A DNA stretch of 64,000 bases from positions 1-64,000 of the forward strand of contig JABXHO010000050.1 in the NCBI GenBank assembly GCA_013373595.1. The letters are read 5' to 3'. Of this stretch, positions 34,635 through 42,467 are shown piece by piece. Numbering within the stretch: position 1 is the first letter of the stretch; every line of letters begins with the position of its first letter. The notes under the pieces are model-generated. The model made no database searches, was not told where the DNA came from, and was given only the letters and a program-made list of their open reading frames with translations. The translations under genes were made by a program, and so were the position numbers. Source of the stretch: Flavobacteriales bacterium (GTDB lineage Bacteria > Bacteroidota > Bacteroidia > Flavobacteriales_D > Crocinitomicaceae).

Positions 34635-35390
34635 CTATTGTGCAGCCATTTCTTCTTTGATCCAATCGTATCCTTTCTCTTCAAGTTCTAAAGCCAATTC
34701 TTTTGGACCTGATTTCACGATTTTTCCATCGTACAAAACATGAACAAAATCTGGAACGATATAATCGAGGAGACGTTGGTAGTGTGTGATTACGATGGAT
34801 GCGTTTTTGTCACTTTTCAAGGTATTCACCCCATTGGCTACAATGCGAAGTGCGTCGATGTCCAAACCAGAATCCGTTTCGTCGAGAATAGACAATTTCG
34901 GATCGAGCATTGCCATTTGGAAAATTTCGTTACGCTTCTTTTCTCCTCCAGAGAATCCTTCGTTGACACTTCTAGATGCTAATTTTGCGTCTAACTCAAC
35001 TAAGGCAGATTTCTCACGAACCAAGGCCATGAAATCTTTAGCAGAGATTGAATCTTCTCCTTTGTGCTCACGAATTTCGTTAATTGCTGTACGCAAGAAG
35101 TTGATATTCGAAACACCTGGAATTTCAACAGGGTATTGAAACGCCAAAAACAATCCTTCACGTGCGCGCTCTTCCGTTTCCATCTCGAGCAAATCTTCTC
35201 CGTCGAAATCAACAGACCCTTCTGTTACTTCGTAATCCTCTCGGCCCGCTAAAACAGAGGCAAGCGTACTCTTTCCAGCACCATTTGGTCCCATGATTGC
35301 GTGAACTTCACCTGCGTTTACAGTAAGATTCAGGCCTTTTAGAATTTCTTTGCCATCGATAGAGGCGTGTAAGTTCTTAATTTTAATCAT
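34635..35390 (-). CDS. sufC: SufC ATPase of the Fe-S scaffold
   Basis: 251 residues from the ATG at 35390. An upstream in-frame ATG at 35420 lies inside a repeat element and adds residues the family lacks. Walker A is GPNGAGKST at 34-42, the ABC signature is [10 protein letters not shown] at 146-155, and Walker B is [12 protein letters not shown] at 166-177 with the D-loop. [16 protein letters not shown] (78-93) is the SufC-specific Q-loop region. It binds SufB and SufD and drives their rearrangement with ATP. A 141-base gap with two palindromic repeats separates it from sufB, which is unusual within this operon. Confidence 0.96.
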   Translation of the reverse strand: MIKIKNLHASIDGKEILKGLNLTVNAGEVHAIMGPNGAGKSTLASVLAGREDYEVTEGSVDFDGEDLLEMETEERAREGLFLAFQYPVEIPGVSNINFLRTAINEIREHKGEDSISAKDFMALVREKSALVELDAKLASRSVNEGFSGGEKKRNEIFQMAMLDPKLSILDETDSGLDIDALRIVANGVNTLKSDKNASIVITHYQRLLDYIVPDFVHVLYDGKIVKSGPKELALELEEKGYDWIKEEMAAQ

Positions 35391-35412
35391 TCTACTATTC
35401 GTTATATCTTTT

Positions 35413-35441
35413 CGGCTCATTTCGACAAGCTCAATGGCCTC
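35413..35441 (-). repeat. Palindromic repeat (family A copy) in the sufB-sufC gap
   Basis: Read on the minus strand it begins GAGGCCATTGAGCTTGTCGA and ends AATGAGCCG. CATT and AATG pair around the GAGCTTGTCGA loop; the outer part matches the rnpB copy (GAGGCCAnTGAGC). It covers a false upstream start of sufC. Confidence 0.7.
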
Positions 35442-35509
35442 TATTTTTTGTTCAATTATTTCAATGTCCGCTATTCACACAAAGGAGTGGCTCAGTCATT
35501 AGCACACAA

Positions 35510-35538
35510 GGGTGGTTGAGCGGAGCCGAAGCTACCCC
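35510..35538 (+). repeat. Palindromic repeat (family A copy) over the sufB stop codon
   Basis: GGGTGGTT and AGCTACCC pair around GAGCGGAGCCGA. Two of the pairs are G-T, which hold in RNA read from the plus strand but become mismatches in the minus-strand suf mRNA. The sufB stop (35532-35534) lies inside the right arm, so the end of the SufB protein is encoded by the repeat. Confidence 0.75.
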
Positions 35539-36980
35539 ACACTTCCTTCTAAACTAATCGTTAATAATTTTTGTGCTTCAACGGCAAATTCCATTGGCAA
35601 CTGATTCAATACTTCTTTGCAATATCCATTCACAATCAAACCGATTGCTTTTTCCTCACTAATTCCTCGTTGAAGACAGTAGAAAATCTGATCTTCTCCA
35701 ATTTTAGAGGTTGTGGCTTCGTGTTCAATTTTTGCCGAACTGTTTTTACACTCGATGTATGGGAAGGTATGTGCCCCACACTCATCGGTCATCAATAAAG
35801 AGTCACATTGAGAGAAGTTGCGGGCATTTTGTGCATTCTTATGAATTTGAACCAATCCACGGTACGAGTTTTGCGATTTTCCAGCAGAAATTCCTTTGGA
35901 GATGATCGTACTTTTCGTTCCTTTTCCAAGGTGAATCATTTTCGTTCCTGTATCTGCTTGCTGGTAGTTATTGGTTACCGCTACGGAGTAGAATTCTCCA
36001 ACAGAGTGGTCGCCCTTCAAAATACATGAAGGATATTTCCATGTTACGGCAGATCCTGTTTCTACTTGTGTCCACGAAATTTTAGAGTTCGTTCCACAAA
36101 TTCCACGTTTTGTAACAAAGTTGAATACTCCACCTTTTCCGTTTTTATCACCAGGGTACCAGTTTTGAACGGTTGAGTATTTAATTTCTGCGTTGTCTTT
36201 GGCGATTAACTCAACAACAGCGGCGTGTAATTGATTCTCGTCACGTTGAGGCGCTGTACATCCTTCGAGGTAAGAAACGTAAGAACCTTCATCGGCAACA
36301 ACTAGTGTGCGCTCAAACTGTCCCGTTCCTCCCTGATTAATTCGGAAATACGTTGAAAGCTCCATCGGGCAACGAACACCTTTTGGAATGTAGCAGAAAG
36401 AACCATCTGTAAAAACAGCTGAATTCAATGCTGCGTAGAAGTTATCTGTGGCAGGAACTACTGTTCCCATGTTTTCGCGAACCAATTCTGGATATTCTTG
36501 CACTGCTTCAGAGAACGAGCAGAAAATAATTCCCAACTCTTTCAACTTAGCTTTAAACGAAGTGGCAACAGAAACGGAGTCCATTACGAAATCAACAGCT
36601 ACACCTGTGAGGCGCTTTTGTTCTTCGAGAGAGATTCCCAATTTCGACATGGTTTCCTTCATCTCAGGATCAACATCGTCCCAGCTTTCGTATTTCTTTG
36701 TTTGAGTTGGCGCCGAATAGTACGCGATATCTTGAAAATCTGGCTTTTTGTAATTGACATGTGCCCATTCAGGCTCTGTCATTTCTGTCCAAATTTTAAA
36801 TGCTTTCAATCGGTATTCCAACAACCATTCTGGTTCTTGTTTTTTCGAAGAGATCAATCGAATAATATCCTCGTTGAGACCTTTTGGAATTGTATCGGCT
36901 TCAATATTCGACGTAAAACCGAATTTGTATTCCTGATTTTCTAGGTCTTGGGCGAGTTCGTTTTCTGTGTAATTTGCCAT
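35532..36980 (-). CDS. sufB: Fe-S cluster assembly protein SufB
   Basis: 482 residues, as expected. SufB receives sulfur from SufE/SufU and, with SufC and SufD, builds the nascent Fe-S cluster. Conserved blocks are [31 protein letters not shown], the [19 protein letters not shown] segment, [28 protein letters not shown] (whose Cys lies in the sulfur-transfer path), and [19 protein letters not shown] with the cluster-binding Cys/His region. No intein interrupts it. It is 8 bases after sufA. Its last codons and stop run into a palindromic repeat, so the C-terminal SLEGSVG end may differ from close relatives. Confidence 0.96.
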   Translation of the reverse strand: MANYTENELAQDLENQEYKFGFTSNIEADTIPKGLNEDIIRLISSKKQEPEWLLEYRLKAFKIWTEMTEPEWAHVNYKKPDFQDIAYYSAPTQTKKYESWDDVDPEMKETMSKLGISLEEQKRLTGVAVDFVMDSVSVATSFKAKLKELGIIFCSFSEAVQEYPELVRENMGTVVPATDNFYAALNSAVFTDGSFCYIPKGVRCPMELSTYFRINQGGTGQFERTLVVADEGSYVSYLEGCTAPQRDENQLHAAVVELIAKDNAEIKYSTVQNWYPGDKNGKGGVFNFVTKRGICGTNSKISWTQVETGSAVTWKYPSCILKGDHSVGEFYSVAVTNNYQQADTGTKMIHLGKGTKSTIISKGISAGKSQNSYRGLVQIHKNAQNARNFSQCDSLLMTDECGAHTFPYIECKNSSAKIEHEATTSKIGEDQIFYCLQRGISEEKAIGLIVNGYCKEVLNQLPMEFAVEAQKLLTISLEGSVG

Positions 36981-36988
36981 GATTTTAC

Positions 36989-37312
36989 TTAGATTGAAAA
37001 TGATTCACCACATCCACATGTGCGTCCCGCGTTCGGATTGACAAACACAAATCCTTTTCCGTTCAGGCCTCCTGAGTAGTCTAAGGTGGTTCCGATGAGG
37101 TAGAGATAGCTTTTCTTGTCAACAACAACTTTTACTCCATTGTCCTCGAATGCTTTATCGTCTTCTTGTTCTTCGTTGTCGAACTTGAGTTGATACATCA
37201 AACCTGAACATCCTCCACCTTCAACACCAACTCTGATGAAGTAGCCTTGCTGTCCTTCCTCTTCCATCAAGCGAAGTGCCTGATTTTTTGCTGAATCCGT
37301 AACTGTGATCAT
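36989..37312 (-). CDS. sufA: A-type Fe-S carrier (IscA/SufA/HesB family)
   Basis: 107 residues, the standard A-type carrier length. The three cluster-binding cysteines are Cys35 ([11 protein letters not shown]) and Cys99/Cys101 ([10 protein letters not shown]). It passes clusters from the SufBCD scaffold to target proteins. It is the first gene of sufA-sufB-sufC-sufD. Upstream is a promoter with a palindromic operator candidate between its boxes and an AT-rich hairpin in the leader, so the operon is probably regulated by iron or cluster status. Confidence 0.93.
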   Translation of the reverse strand: MITVTDSAKNQALRLMEEEGQQGYFIRVGVEGGGCSGLMYQLKFDNEEQEDDKAFEDNGVKVVVDKKSYLYLIGTTLDYSGGLNGKGFVFVNPNAGRTCGCGESFSI

Positions 37313-37334
37313 ATCTATGTAACTTATTAAAAAC

Positions 37335-37371
37335 CTTATCTTTATTTAGATTTATTTTAAATAAGAATAAG
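37335..37371 (-). promoter_or_regulatory. AT-rich hairpin in the suf mRNA leader
   Basis: In the minus-strand RNA, CTTATTCTTATTTA pairs with TAAATAAAGATAAG over 14 positions with one mismatch and one G-U, around a 9-base loop. It would start almost at the 5' end of the suf transcript. Such end hairpins often protect mRNA from decay; a regulatory switch is possible but not supported by other elements. Confidence 0.5.
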
Positions 37372-37380
37372 ATTCAACTG

Positions 37381-37412
37381 CAAAAATACCAAATTTGTGG
37401 TATTGTTACAAG
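37381..37412 (-). promoter_or_regulatory. suf promoter
   Basis: On the minus strand the -33 box is CTTG (37409-37412) and the -7 box is TATTTTTG (37381-37388), spaced by 20 bases; the -7 box is a full TAnnTTTG match. Transcription would start near 37375, leaving a leader of about 60 bases before sufA. Confidence 0.65.
37385..37404. promoter_or_regulatory. Palindromic operator candidate in the suf promoter
   Basis: AATACCAAATTTGTGGTATT: perfect 7-bp arms AATACCA/TGGTATT around 6 bases. It overlaps the -7 box and fills the spacer, the classic place for a repressor such as an Rrf2/IscR-type protein. The family of the regulator is inference. Confidence 0.6.
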
Positions 37413-37477
37413 GTTTTCATTTAACTATCTGGAAAAAGTAATTCTCAATCACCTGATTCGAATTAGTGCCAGTTTAC

Positions 37478-37485
37478 TAACTTTG
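37478..37485 (+). promoter_or_regulatory. -7 box (TAACTTTG) of ribF
   Basis: A perfect TAnnTTTG match 17 bases before the ATG at 37503; -33 box not clear. No FMN riboswitch motif is seen in the short leader. Confidence 0.6.
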
Positions 37486-37502
37486 TTCGAAAGGATGCAT
37501 GC

Positions 37503-38444
37503 ATGAGAATATATCAAGGTTTTGATCAGTTAATGGAAATTCCGAATCCCGTTTTAACGATTGGTACGTTTGATGGGGTGCATGTTGGACATCAAAAAAT
37601 CATTCAGCAGTTAAACCGTGAAGCCGAAGCCATTGGAGGAGAGTCGGTGCTGTTTACCTTTTATCCACATCCACGAATGGTATTGTATCCGGAAAGTCAT
37701 GGTTTGAGATTGATTCAAACGCAGGCGGAAAAAATGGATAAGTTGCGCAGAATGGGATTGCAGAATGTGATTGTTCATCCATTTACAAAGGATTTTTCTC
37801 GTTTAACGGCTGTTGAATTTGTACGTGATTACTTGGTGAATCGCCTCAAGGTGAAAAAATTGGTGATTGGTTACGACCATCAATTTGGAAAGAACAGAGA
37901 AGGTTCTATTGACTTTTTGAAAGATGTTGCACCTGTGTACGGATTTGATGTTCAGGAAATCAGTGCGCAAGAGATTGATGAAGTAAACATCAGCTCAACG
38001 AAAATTCGAACGGCAATTTTAGAAGGGGAGATGAAGTTGGCAGAAACCTACTTGGGCGAGCCATTCGAACTTCACGGAAAAGTGGTGCAAGGAAATGCCA
38101 TGGGACGGTCAATTGGTTTTCCAACGGCAAACTTGGACATCGAAAGTGAGATTAAACTGATTCCAAAATTGGGCGTATACGCAGTCAATGTGGTTTTAGA
38201 GAATGGCAATTTCAAGGAGGGAATGATGAATATTGGGGTGCGACCATCAATTGCGAATCATGATGATCTTTCCATTGAGGTGAACTTGTTCGATTTCCAA
38301 GGAGATTTATATGGTCAGTACGTTACGGTACAATTGTTGTCTCATTTTCGTGATGAAATGAAATTCAATTCAATTGCCGATTTGAAAGAACAACTCAAAC
38401 AGGATGAAGAAAATATTCGCGCTTACTTTAACTCTTTGGTCTAG
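37503..38444 (+). CDS. ribF: Bifunctional riboflavin kinase / FAD synthetase
   Basis: 313 residues. The N-terminal FAD synthetase domain starts with TIGTFDGVHVGHQKII (19-34), followed by TFYPHPRMVL and the VIGYDHQFGKNREGS loop. The C-terminal flavokinase domain has GNAMGRSIGFPTANLD and IGVRPS. It phosphorylates riboflavin to FMN and adenylates FMN to FAD. It is divergent from the suf operon. Its last 41 bases overlap, in another frame, the start of a secreted LRR protein gene. Confidence 0.95.
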   Translation: MRIYQGFDQLMEIPNPVLTIGTFDGVHVGHQKIIQQLNREAEAIGGESVLFTFYPHPRMVLYPESHGLRLIQTQAEKMDKLRRMGLQNVIVHPFTKDFSRLTAVEFVRDYLVNRLKVKKLVIGYDHQFGKNREGSIDFLKDVAPVYGFDVQEISAQEIDEVNISSTKIRTAILEGEMKLAETYLGEPFELHGKVVQGNAMGRSIGFPTANLDIESEIKLIPKLGVYAVNVVLENGNFKEGMMNIGVRPSIANHDDLSIEVNLFDFQGDLYGQYVTVQLLSHFRDEMKFNSIADLKEQLKQDEENIRAYFNSLV

Positions 38445-38973
38445 CTTCGCTTTTTCACAGGAGGTTAAAATCTATGATTGGGAGGAAGTTCAAGCCGCTC
38501 ATCCAGATACGGTTTTTGCCCTTTCCTTCGAGAAAAACAAACTGACGGAACTTCCCGAGGAATTGGCGCGATTCAAAAACCTCAAACACCTAAATCTGGC
38601 GAAGAATAAACTATCCGAATTACCCGATTATATCGCTACGTTCGATTCGTTGCAGGTCCTCGATTTGTCGAGAAACAAGCTCGGTCAGTTCCCTATTGAG
38701 ATTTGTCAATTATCCAATTTGAAACAACTCCTTATTGGCGGGAATGATATTGCGTCTATTCCAGATTGCATTGAATACGTCTCAGCCTTAGAGTATTTGG
38801 ATGCTTACGATAATCCAATCGCCTACCTTCCGCAGTCGATGATGCGATTGAAACGGCTCCAAAAAGTAGATTTTTCTGGAATCCGTTTCAATAAAAAGTT
38901 TCAAGAGCAGTGGACAACACAATTACCGAATACTGAATTGGTTTTTGATGCGCCATGTCACTGCATGGATTAG
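38404..38973 (+). CDS. Secreted leucine-rich-repeat protein
   Basis: 189 residues: signal peptide 1-18 (MKKIFALTLTLWSSFAFS) and about five LRR units of the LxxLxLxxNxLxxLP kind (KLTELPEELARFKNLKHLNLAKNK, SLQVLDLSRNKLGQFP, NLKQLLIGGNDIASIP). It ends with a cysteine pair (CHC). The first 13-14 codons, including most of the signal peptide, are shared with the 3' end of ribF in another frame, so the two genes are coupled. LRR proteins bind other proteins; the partner is unknown. The convergent gene downstream ends only 12 bases away. Confidence 0.85.
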   Translation: MKKIFALTLTLWSSFAFSQEVKIYDWEEVQAAHPDTVFALSFEKNKLTELPEELARFKNLKHLNLAKNKLSELPDYIATFDSLQVLDLSRNKLGQFPIEICQLSNLKQLLIGGNDIASIPDCIEYVSALEYLDAYDNPIAYLPQSMMRLKRLQKVDFSGIRFNKKFQEQWTTQLPNTELVFDAPCHCMD

Positions 38974-38985
38974 GAATTTCGCATC

Positions 38986-39618
38986 TTATTTATTCCCACC
39001 CAAAACGTAGCGCAAGCCGAAGATGTACGAACTCGAATTTAAGTTCATAGAAACCTTTTGAGAAATGTTATCGGTATTGCTCTGTCCTGAAACGCTGTAT
39101 TTCAACGCTCCAAATTGCGAGTAAAGCATCCATTTTTTATTGATGAAAAAGGTCAATCCAGGAGTGATTGAAAGATCACCACTAACGGTAGATTGGTAAT
39201 CTTTTTGGATCGAGCCGTTTAGATCTGAACGTACAATGGTATTTGTGTAACTAGGGATGATGTATCCGCCAAGCGTGAAATAAAAACGTTCTGTAATTGG
39301 GATAAAGCGAGTTGCTCCTGCTATTAAACTGAAAGAGTGGCTACTCCGTGAGGACAAGGAAGAAGAATGGGAATAGCTGAACGAATTCAAACCATAACCA
39401 ACACCTCCTTCTAACAACCATTTTTCAGAAGTGAATTTTCCAATGGTAGGAGAAAGTGCTAAGTTGAATTGTTGGGAACTGTTGGATGGATTCGTCCCAG
39501 ATTCTCCATATCCCATGCTGAAACCTCCTCCAATCGTGTAGGATTTTGGCGTGATTTGAGCAAAACCGGTAGAAGCTGCTATTAGTGCAATAGTGAATGT
39601 TAAAAAGTGGATTTTCAT
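38986..39618 (-). CDS. Outer-membrane beta-barrel protein
   Basis: 210 residues with a signal peptide (about 1-20, ending GFAQ). Eight or so amphipathic beta strands follow: SYTIGGGFSMGYGES, FNLALSPTIGKF, WLLEGGVGYGLNSFSYSHSS, FYFTLGGYIIPSYTNT, LSITPGLTFFINKKWMLYSQFG and SSYIFGLRYVLGGNK. This is typical of small porin-like OmpW/OprF-type barrels in Bacteroidota. No substrate can be named. A TAAGTTTG -7 box lies 44 bases upstream. Confidence 0.82.
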   Translation of the reverse strand: MKIHFLTFTIALIAASTGFAQITPKSYTIGGGFSMGYGESGTNPSNSSQQFNLALSPTIGKFTSEKWLLEGGVGYGLNSFSYSHSSSLSSRSSHSFSLIAGATRFIPITERFYFTLGGYIIPSYTNTIVRSDLNGSIQKDYQSTVSGDLSITPGLTFFINKKWMLYSQFGALKYSVSGQSNTDNISQKVSMNLNSSSYIFGLRYVLGGNK

Positions 39619-39661
39619 GTTATGCCGTTTTAATTGTTATTCAAATAACGATAGAAAAACT

Positions 39662-39669
39662 CAAACTTA
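39662..39669 (-). promoter_or_regulatory. -7 box (TAAGTTTG) of the beta-barrel gene
   Basis: Matches TAnnTTTG on the minus strand, 44 bases before the ATG. No TTTG -33 box at the expected distance. Confidence 0.5.
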
Positions 39670-39860
39670 TACCCTCTAGAAAAGGGACTTCCGTTAAAAA
39701 AATCCAACTTTTTTGATTTTGTTTTCGTCTATCTTAATTGTAAGACTCATTCAACTGAGCTTGGGTGCATCTCGATTTTTCAGGAATTTTCCGTTTTTTC
39801 TCAGCGATAAGCGGTATTTTAGACAGCAATTCATCGATTTAGGTGAAAACGAACTATAAA

Positions 39861-40844
39861 ATGAAACGATTACTAACTCTCGCATTTTTGGGCGCGCTTT
39901 ATTCAGCAAGTGCTCAGCAAGTACCACAGTTTAGCCAGTACCTTCGCAATCAATATTTAGTAAATCCTGCTGCTGCTGGAGTTTACGATTTTGTTGATGT
40001 CACTGTGGGCGGAAGATTGCAATGGCTTGGCTTCGATGATGCTCCGAAAACGTCATACTTGTATGTCTCTTCTCCCTTGAAGAAACAAACACGCGCAAGC
40101 TACAACCCTGGAATTCGTATCAGTAGTGGCCCCGTCCGAAACCCTGAAATTAAAACAGGAAGTTTCAAACATGCTTTGGGTGGACAGCTTATCGCCGATC
40201 AATATGGTGCTTTTCGACAATTGCGTGCTGCAGTGACCTACGCGCTTCACATGCCAATTTCGCGGGACTATAATTTGTCCTTTGGAACGAATGTGGGCAT
40301 TTCAAACCGTAGCTTTTTAGCCGATCGTGCGCAAACCTTAAATATGATGACGGGAGCAGCATACACGGACAACACCTACGATAATTTTGTAGCCAATTCG
40401 GGATCGCAAAACACCTTAGATATTGGTGCAGGATTGTATTTCTACTCAAAAAACATGTTTGTTGGAGTTTCGGCAGATCAACTCACCAAGGATTTTGTGA
40501 AATTTGGCAATGTTGAAACGACATTTGATCCGAATATGCATTTCCAAGGAACCGCAGGAGTGAAATTCCCGATTTCTAAGAACCTTACATTGATGCCTGC
40601 TATTTTGGCGAAATACACACAGTTTGCTCCACTTTCCATTGAAGGATCTTTGCAATTTGAATACAAAGAGTGGTTGTGGATGGGAGCATCGTTCAGAAAT
40701 GAAGATGCCATTGTTGCGATGGCTGGGTTAAACATCAGCGAACGATTCAAGTTCGGATATTCGTACGATTTCAATATTTCGCGCATGCAAAGTTACAGTG
40801 CGGGAGGTCATGAATTGGTGCTTGGTTTAATGTTAGGAAGATAA
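39861..40844 (+). CDS. PorP/SprF-family T9SS outer-membrane protein
   Basis: 327 residues from the ATG at 39861, signal peptide ending SASAQ. The PorP/SprF signature opens the mature part: QVPQFSQYLRNQYLVNPAAAGVYDF, then VGGRLQWLGFDDAPKTSYLYVSSP, and the C-terminus is SAGGHELVLGLMLGR. Proteins of this family sit in the outer membrane and serve T9SS, often holding or exporting one partner protein (SprF with SprB; PorP with PorE and the secreted CTDs). A second, closely similar copy lies at 42468-43484, and a PD40/OmpA-like gene is between them, 7 bases after this stop. Confidence 0.92.
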   Translation: MKRLLTLAFLGALYSASAQQVPQFSQYLRNQYLVNPAAAGVYDFVDVTVGGRLQWLGFDDAPKTSYLYVSSPLKKQTRASYNPGIRISSGPVRNPEIKTGSFKHALGGQLIADQYGAFRQLRAAVTYALHMPISRDYNLSFGTNVGISNRSFLADRAQTLNMMTGAAYTDNTYDNFVANSGSQNTLDIGAGLYFYSKNMFVGVSADQLTKDFVKFGNVETTFDPNMHFQGTAGVKFPISKNLTLMPAILAKYTQFAPLSIEGSLQFEYKEWLWMGASFRNEDAIVAMAGLNISERFKFGYSYDFNISRMQSYSAGGHELVLGLMLGR

Positions 40845-40851
40845 GAGGAGA

Positions 40852-42348
40852 ATGAAGAAAAGTCTATTGTTTGCAGCTTTTGCCTGCATTTCGCTCATCG
40901 GTCAAGCGCAATTTTGGGATGTTTCCACGCCTGCTCCGCTAAAAGGCACCGTAAATACTGTAGAGGCGGAGGAGAGTATTCCTGTTTTTTCAAAAGACAG
41001 CTCGATCTTATATTTTGTTCGAACCTTCGACCCTCAAAACAAAGGAGGAGAAATTGATCAGGATATTTGGTACAGTGTTCGAAACGACGAGGGATTCTAT
41101 ACTGACTGCAAACGACTAAAATCATTAAATAACAAACTGAACAATGCGATTCTCGGATTGAGTGATCAGGGGAAGGTGATGTATTTGTTGAATGCGTACG
41201 ATGGAAGAAAAGATTTTCAAAAGGGAATTGCACGTTCGTCGCGTTCTGAAAAAGGATGGTCGAAGCCTGAAAAGATCGAGATTCCAGCGCTAGATATCGA
41301 GGGCGAAGCGTACGGATTTCATGTGAGTGGAGACGGAAAAACAATTATCATTTCGCACAATGGCCCGAATAGTTTGGGTAAAGAAGATTTGTACGTGAGT
41401 GAAAAAACGGGCAATGGTTGGACGAAACCTGTTCATATGGGAAATGTGATTAACTCGGCTGGATTTGAAATTTCTCCCTTTCTATCGCCATCAAAAGACA
41501 CGCTTTTCTTTTCGAGTAATGGAATGGGCGGAGAAGGCGACGCGGATATTTTTTATTCCGTTAAGCTTGGAACATGGACAGAATGGTCTTCTCCTGTAAA
41601 CTTGGGAACTCCGATTAATTCGGCTCGTTTTGATGCATATTTTTCGTATTCAGATGAGGACGTTTACTGGTCAAGTAATCGCGATAATGTATTAAGTGAC
41701 ATTTATACCGCAACGATTTTAGCTCCTCCTTCGCTTTCTATTTCTGCGATTGGAACGGATGTTACGGTGTACAACGGGAAAGATGGTCGTATTAATGCTA
41801 CGCCAAAAGGAGGAGTGGCGCCGTTCACTTACTCGTGGTCGAATGGTATGACTACCGAAGATATTAATGGCATTCCAAAGGGTGAATATACGGTAACGGT
41901 AACGGATAAGATTGGGCAAATAGCATCGACTTCTGTCGTGATTAATGAGCCAGAACTTGTGGTAGCGAAGTCAGAGAGTCGTGATTTCTCGATGACGCAC
42001 TACTTTGGGTACAATGCTATTTCGCTGGATGCGAGCAACCAAAAGTATCAGGCGTTTGTTTCGGGAGTTGAGGAGCAAATTAAAACGGGACGAACGGTTA
42101 CCGTTAAGATAAAATCTTCTGCCTCGCGTGTGCCTACAAACGAATTTGCTTCAAACGAGAAGTTGGCGAAGACGAGAGCAGAGAAGATTAAGAAAAAACT
42201 GGAAGCTCATTTCAAAGAGCAAGGACTTCAAGATAAATTGAAAGTCGTGATTTCGGAATCCTTCGTGGGTGGACCTCCCTACGAAAATGATCGAAATAAT
42301 AAAGAGAAATACCAGCCATTCCAATACATTACCTTAACAACAAAATAA
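40852..42348 (+). CDS. PD40 propeller / SprB-repeat / OmpA-like protein
   Basis: 498 residues. A signal peptide (1-20) is followed by a PD40/TolB-type propeller (about 35-285: IPVFSKDSSILYFVR, GEAYGFHVSGDGKTIIIS, SPFLSPSKDTLFFSSNGMGG, DAYFSYSDEDVYWSSNRD). One SprB repeat follows (about 300-365: GGVAPFTYSWSNGMTTEDI, then PKGEYTVTVTD). The C-terminal part (about 395-498: VKIKSSASRVPTNEFASNEKLAKTRAEKIKKKL) resembles the peptidoglycan-binding OmpA domain, but I do not see the full NxxLSxxRA motif. The order is that of T9SS PorE-like anchors with an adhesin-type SprB repeat inserted. It lies between two porP/sprF genes. Confidence 0.85.
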   Translation: MKKSLLFAAFACISLIGQAQFWDVSTPAPLKGTVNTVEAEESIPVFSKDSSILYFVRTFDPQNKGGEIDQDIWYSVRNDEGFYTDCKRLKSLNNKLNNAILGLSDQGKVMYLLNAYDGRKDFQKGIARSSRSEKGWSKPEKIEIPALDIEGEAYGFHVSGDGKTIIISHNGPNSLGKEDLYVSEKTGNGWTKPVHMGNVINSAGFEISPFLSPSKDTLFFSSNGMGGEGDADIFYSVKLGTWTEWSSPVNLGTPINSARFDAYFSYSDEDVYWSSNRDNVLSDIYTATILAPPSLSISAIGTDVTVYNGKDGRINATPKGGVAPFTYSWSNGMTTEDINGIPKGEYTVTVTDKIGQIASTSVVINEPELVVAKSESRDFSMTHYFGYNAISLDASNQKYQAFVSGVEEQIKTGRTVTVKIKSSASRVPTNEFASNEKLAKTRAEKIKKKLEAHFKEQGLQDKLKVVISESFVGGPPYENDRNNKEKYQPFQYITLTTK

Positions 42349-42432
42349 CCAACGACTTTATTCTTTTTTTCGTTTTGAGATTAATTGCATGATAGTTGCG
42401 TAGAGTTTTGTCGTAATTAAGCAAAATTGCTA

Positions 42433-42463
42433 ATTGACAAAATGAAAAATCTCGTTAAGTTTA
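42433..42463 (+). promoter_or_regulatory. Possible promoter giving a leaderless second porP/sprF message
   Basis: ATTG (42433-42436) and TAAGTTTA (42456-42463) are spaced by 19 bases, each one mismatch from consensus. Only 4 bases separate the -7 box from the GTG start at 42468, and an in-frame stop lies within the box, so a transcript from here would be leaderless. Confidence 0.4.
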
Positions 42464-42467
42464 CCCT

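Noticed and set aside
35391-35420. Longer SufC starting at the ATG at 35420
   Set aside because: The extra residues come from a palindromic repeat and are absent in the family; [10 protein letters not shown] is the usual N-terminus.
37313-37502. FMN riboswitch upstream of ribF
   Set aside because: The AGGG-N-GGGT core and P1 stem are not present; the ribF leader is only about 10 bases from its -7 box.
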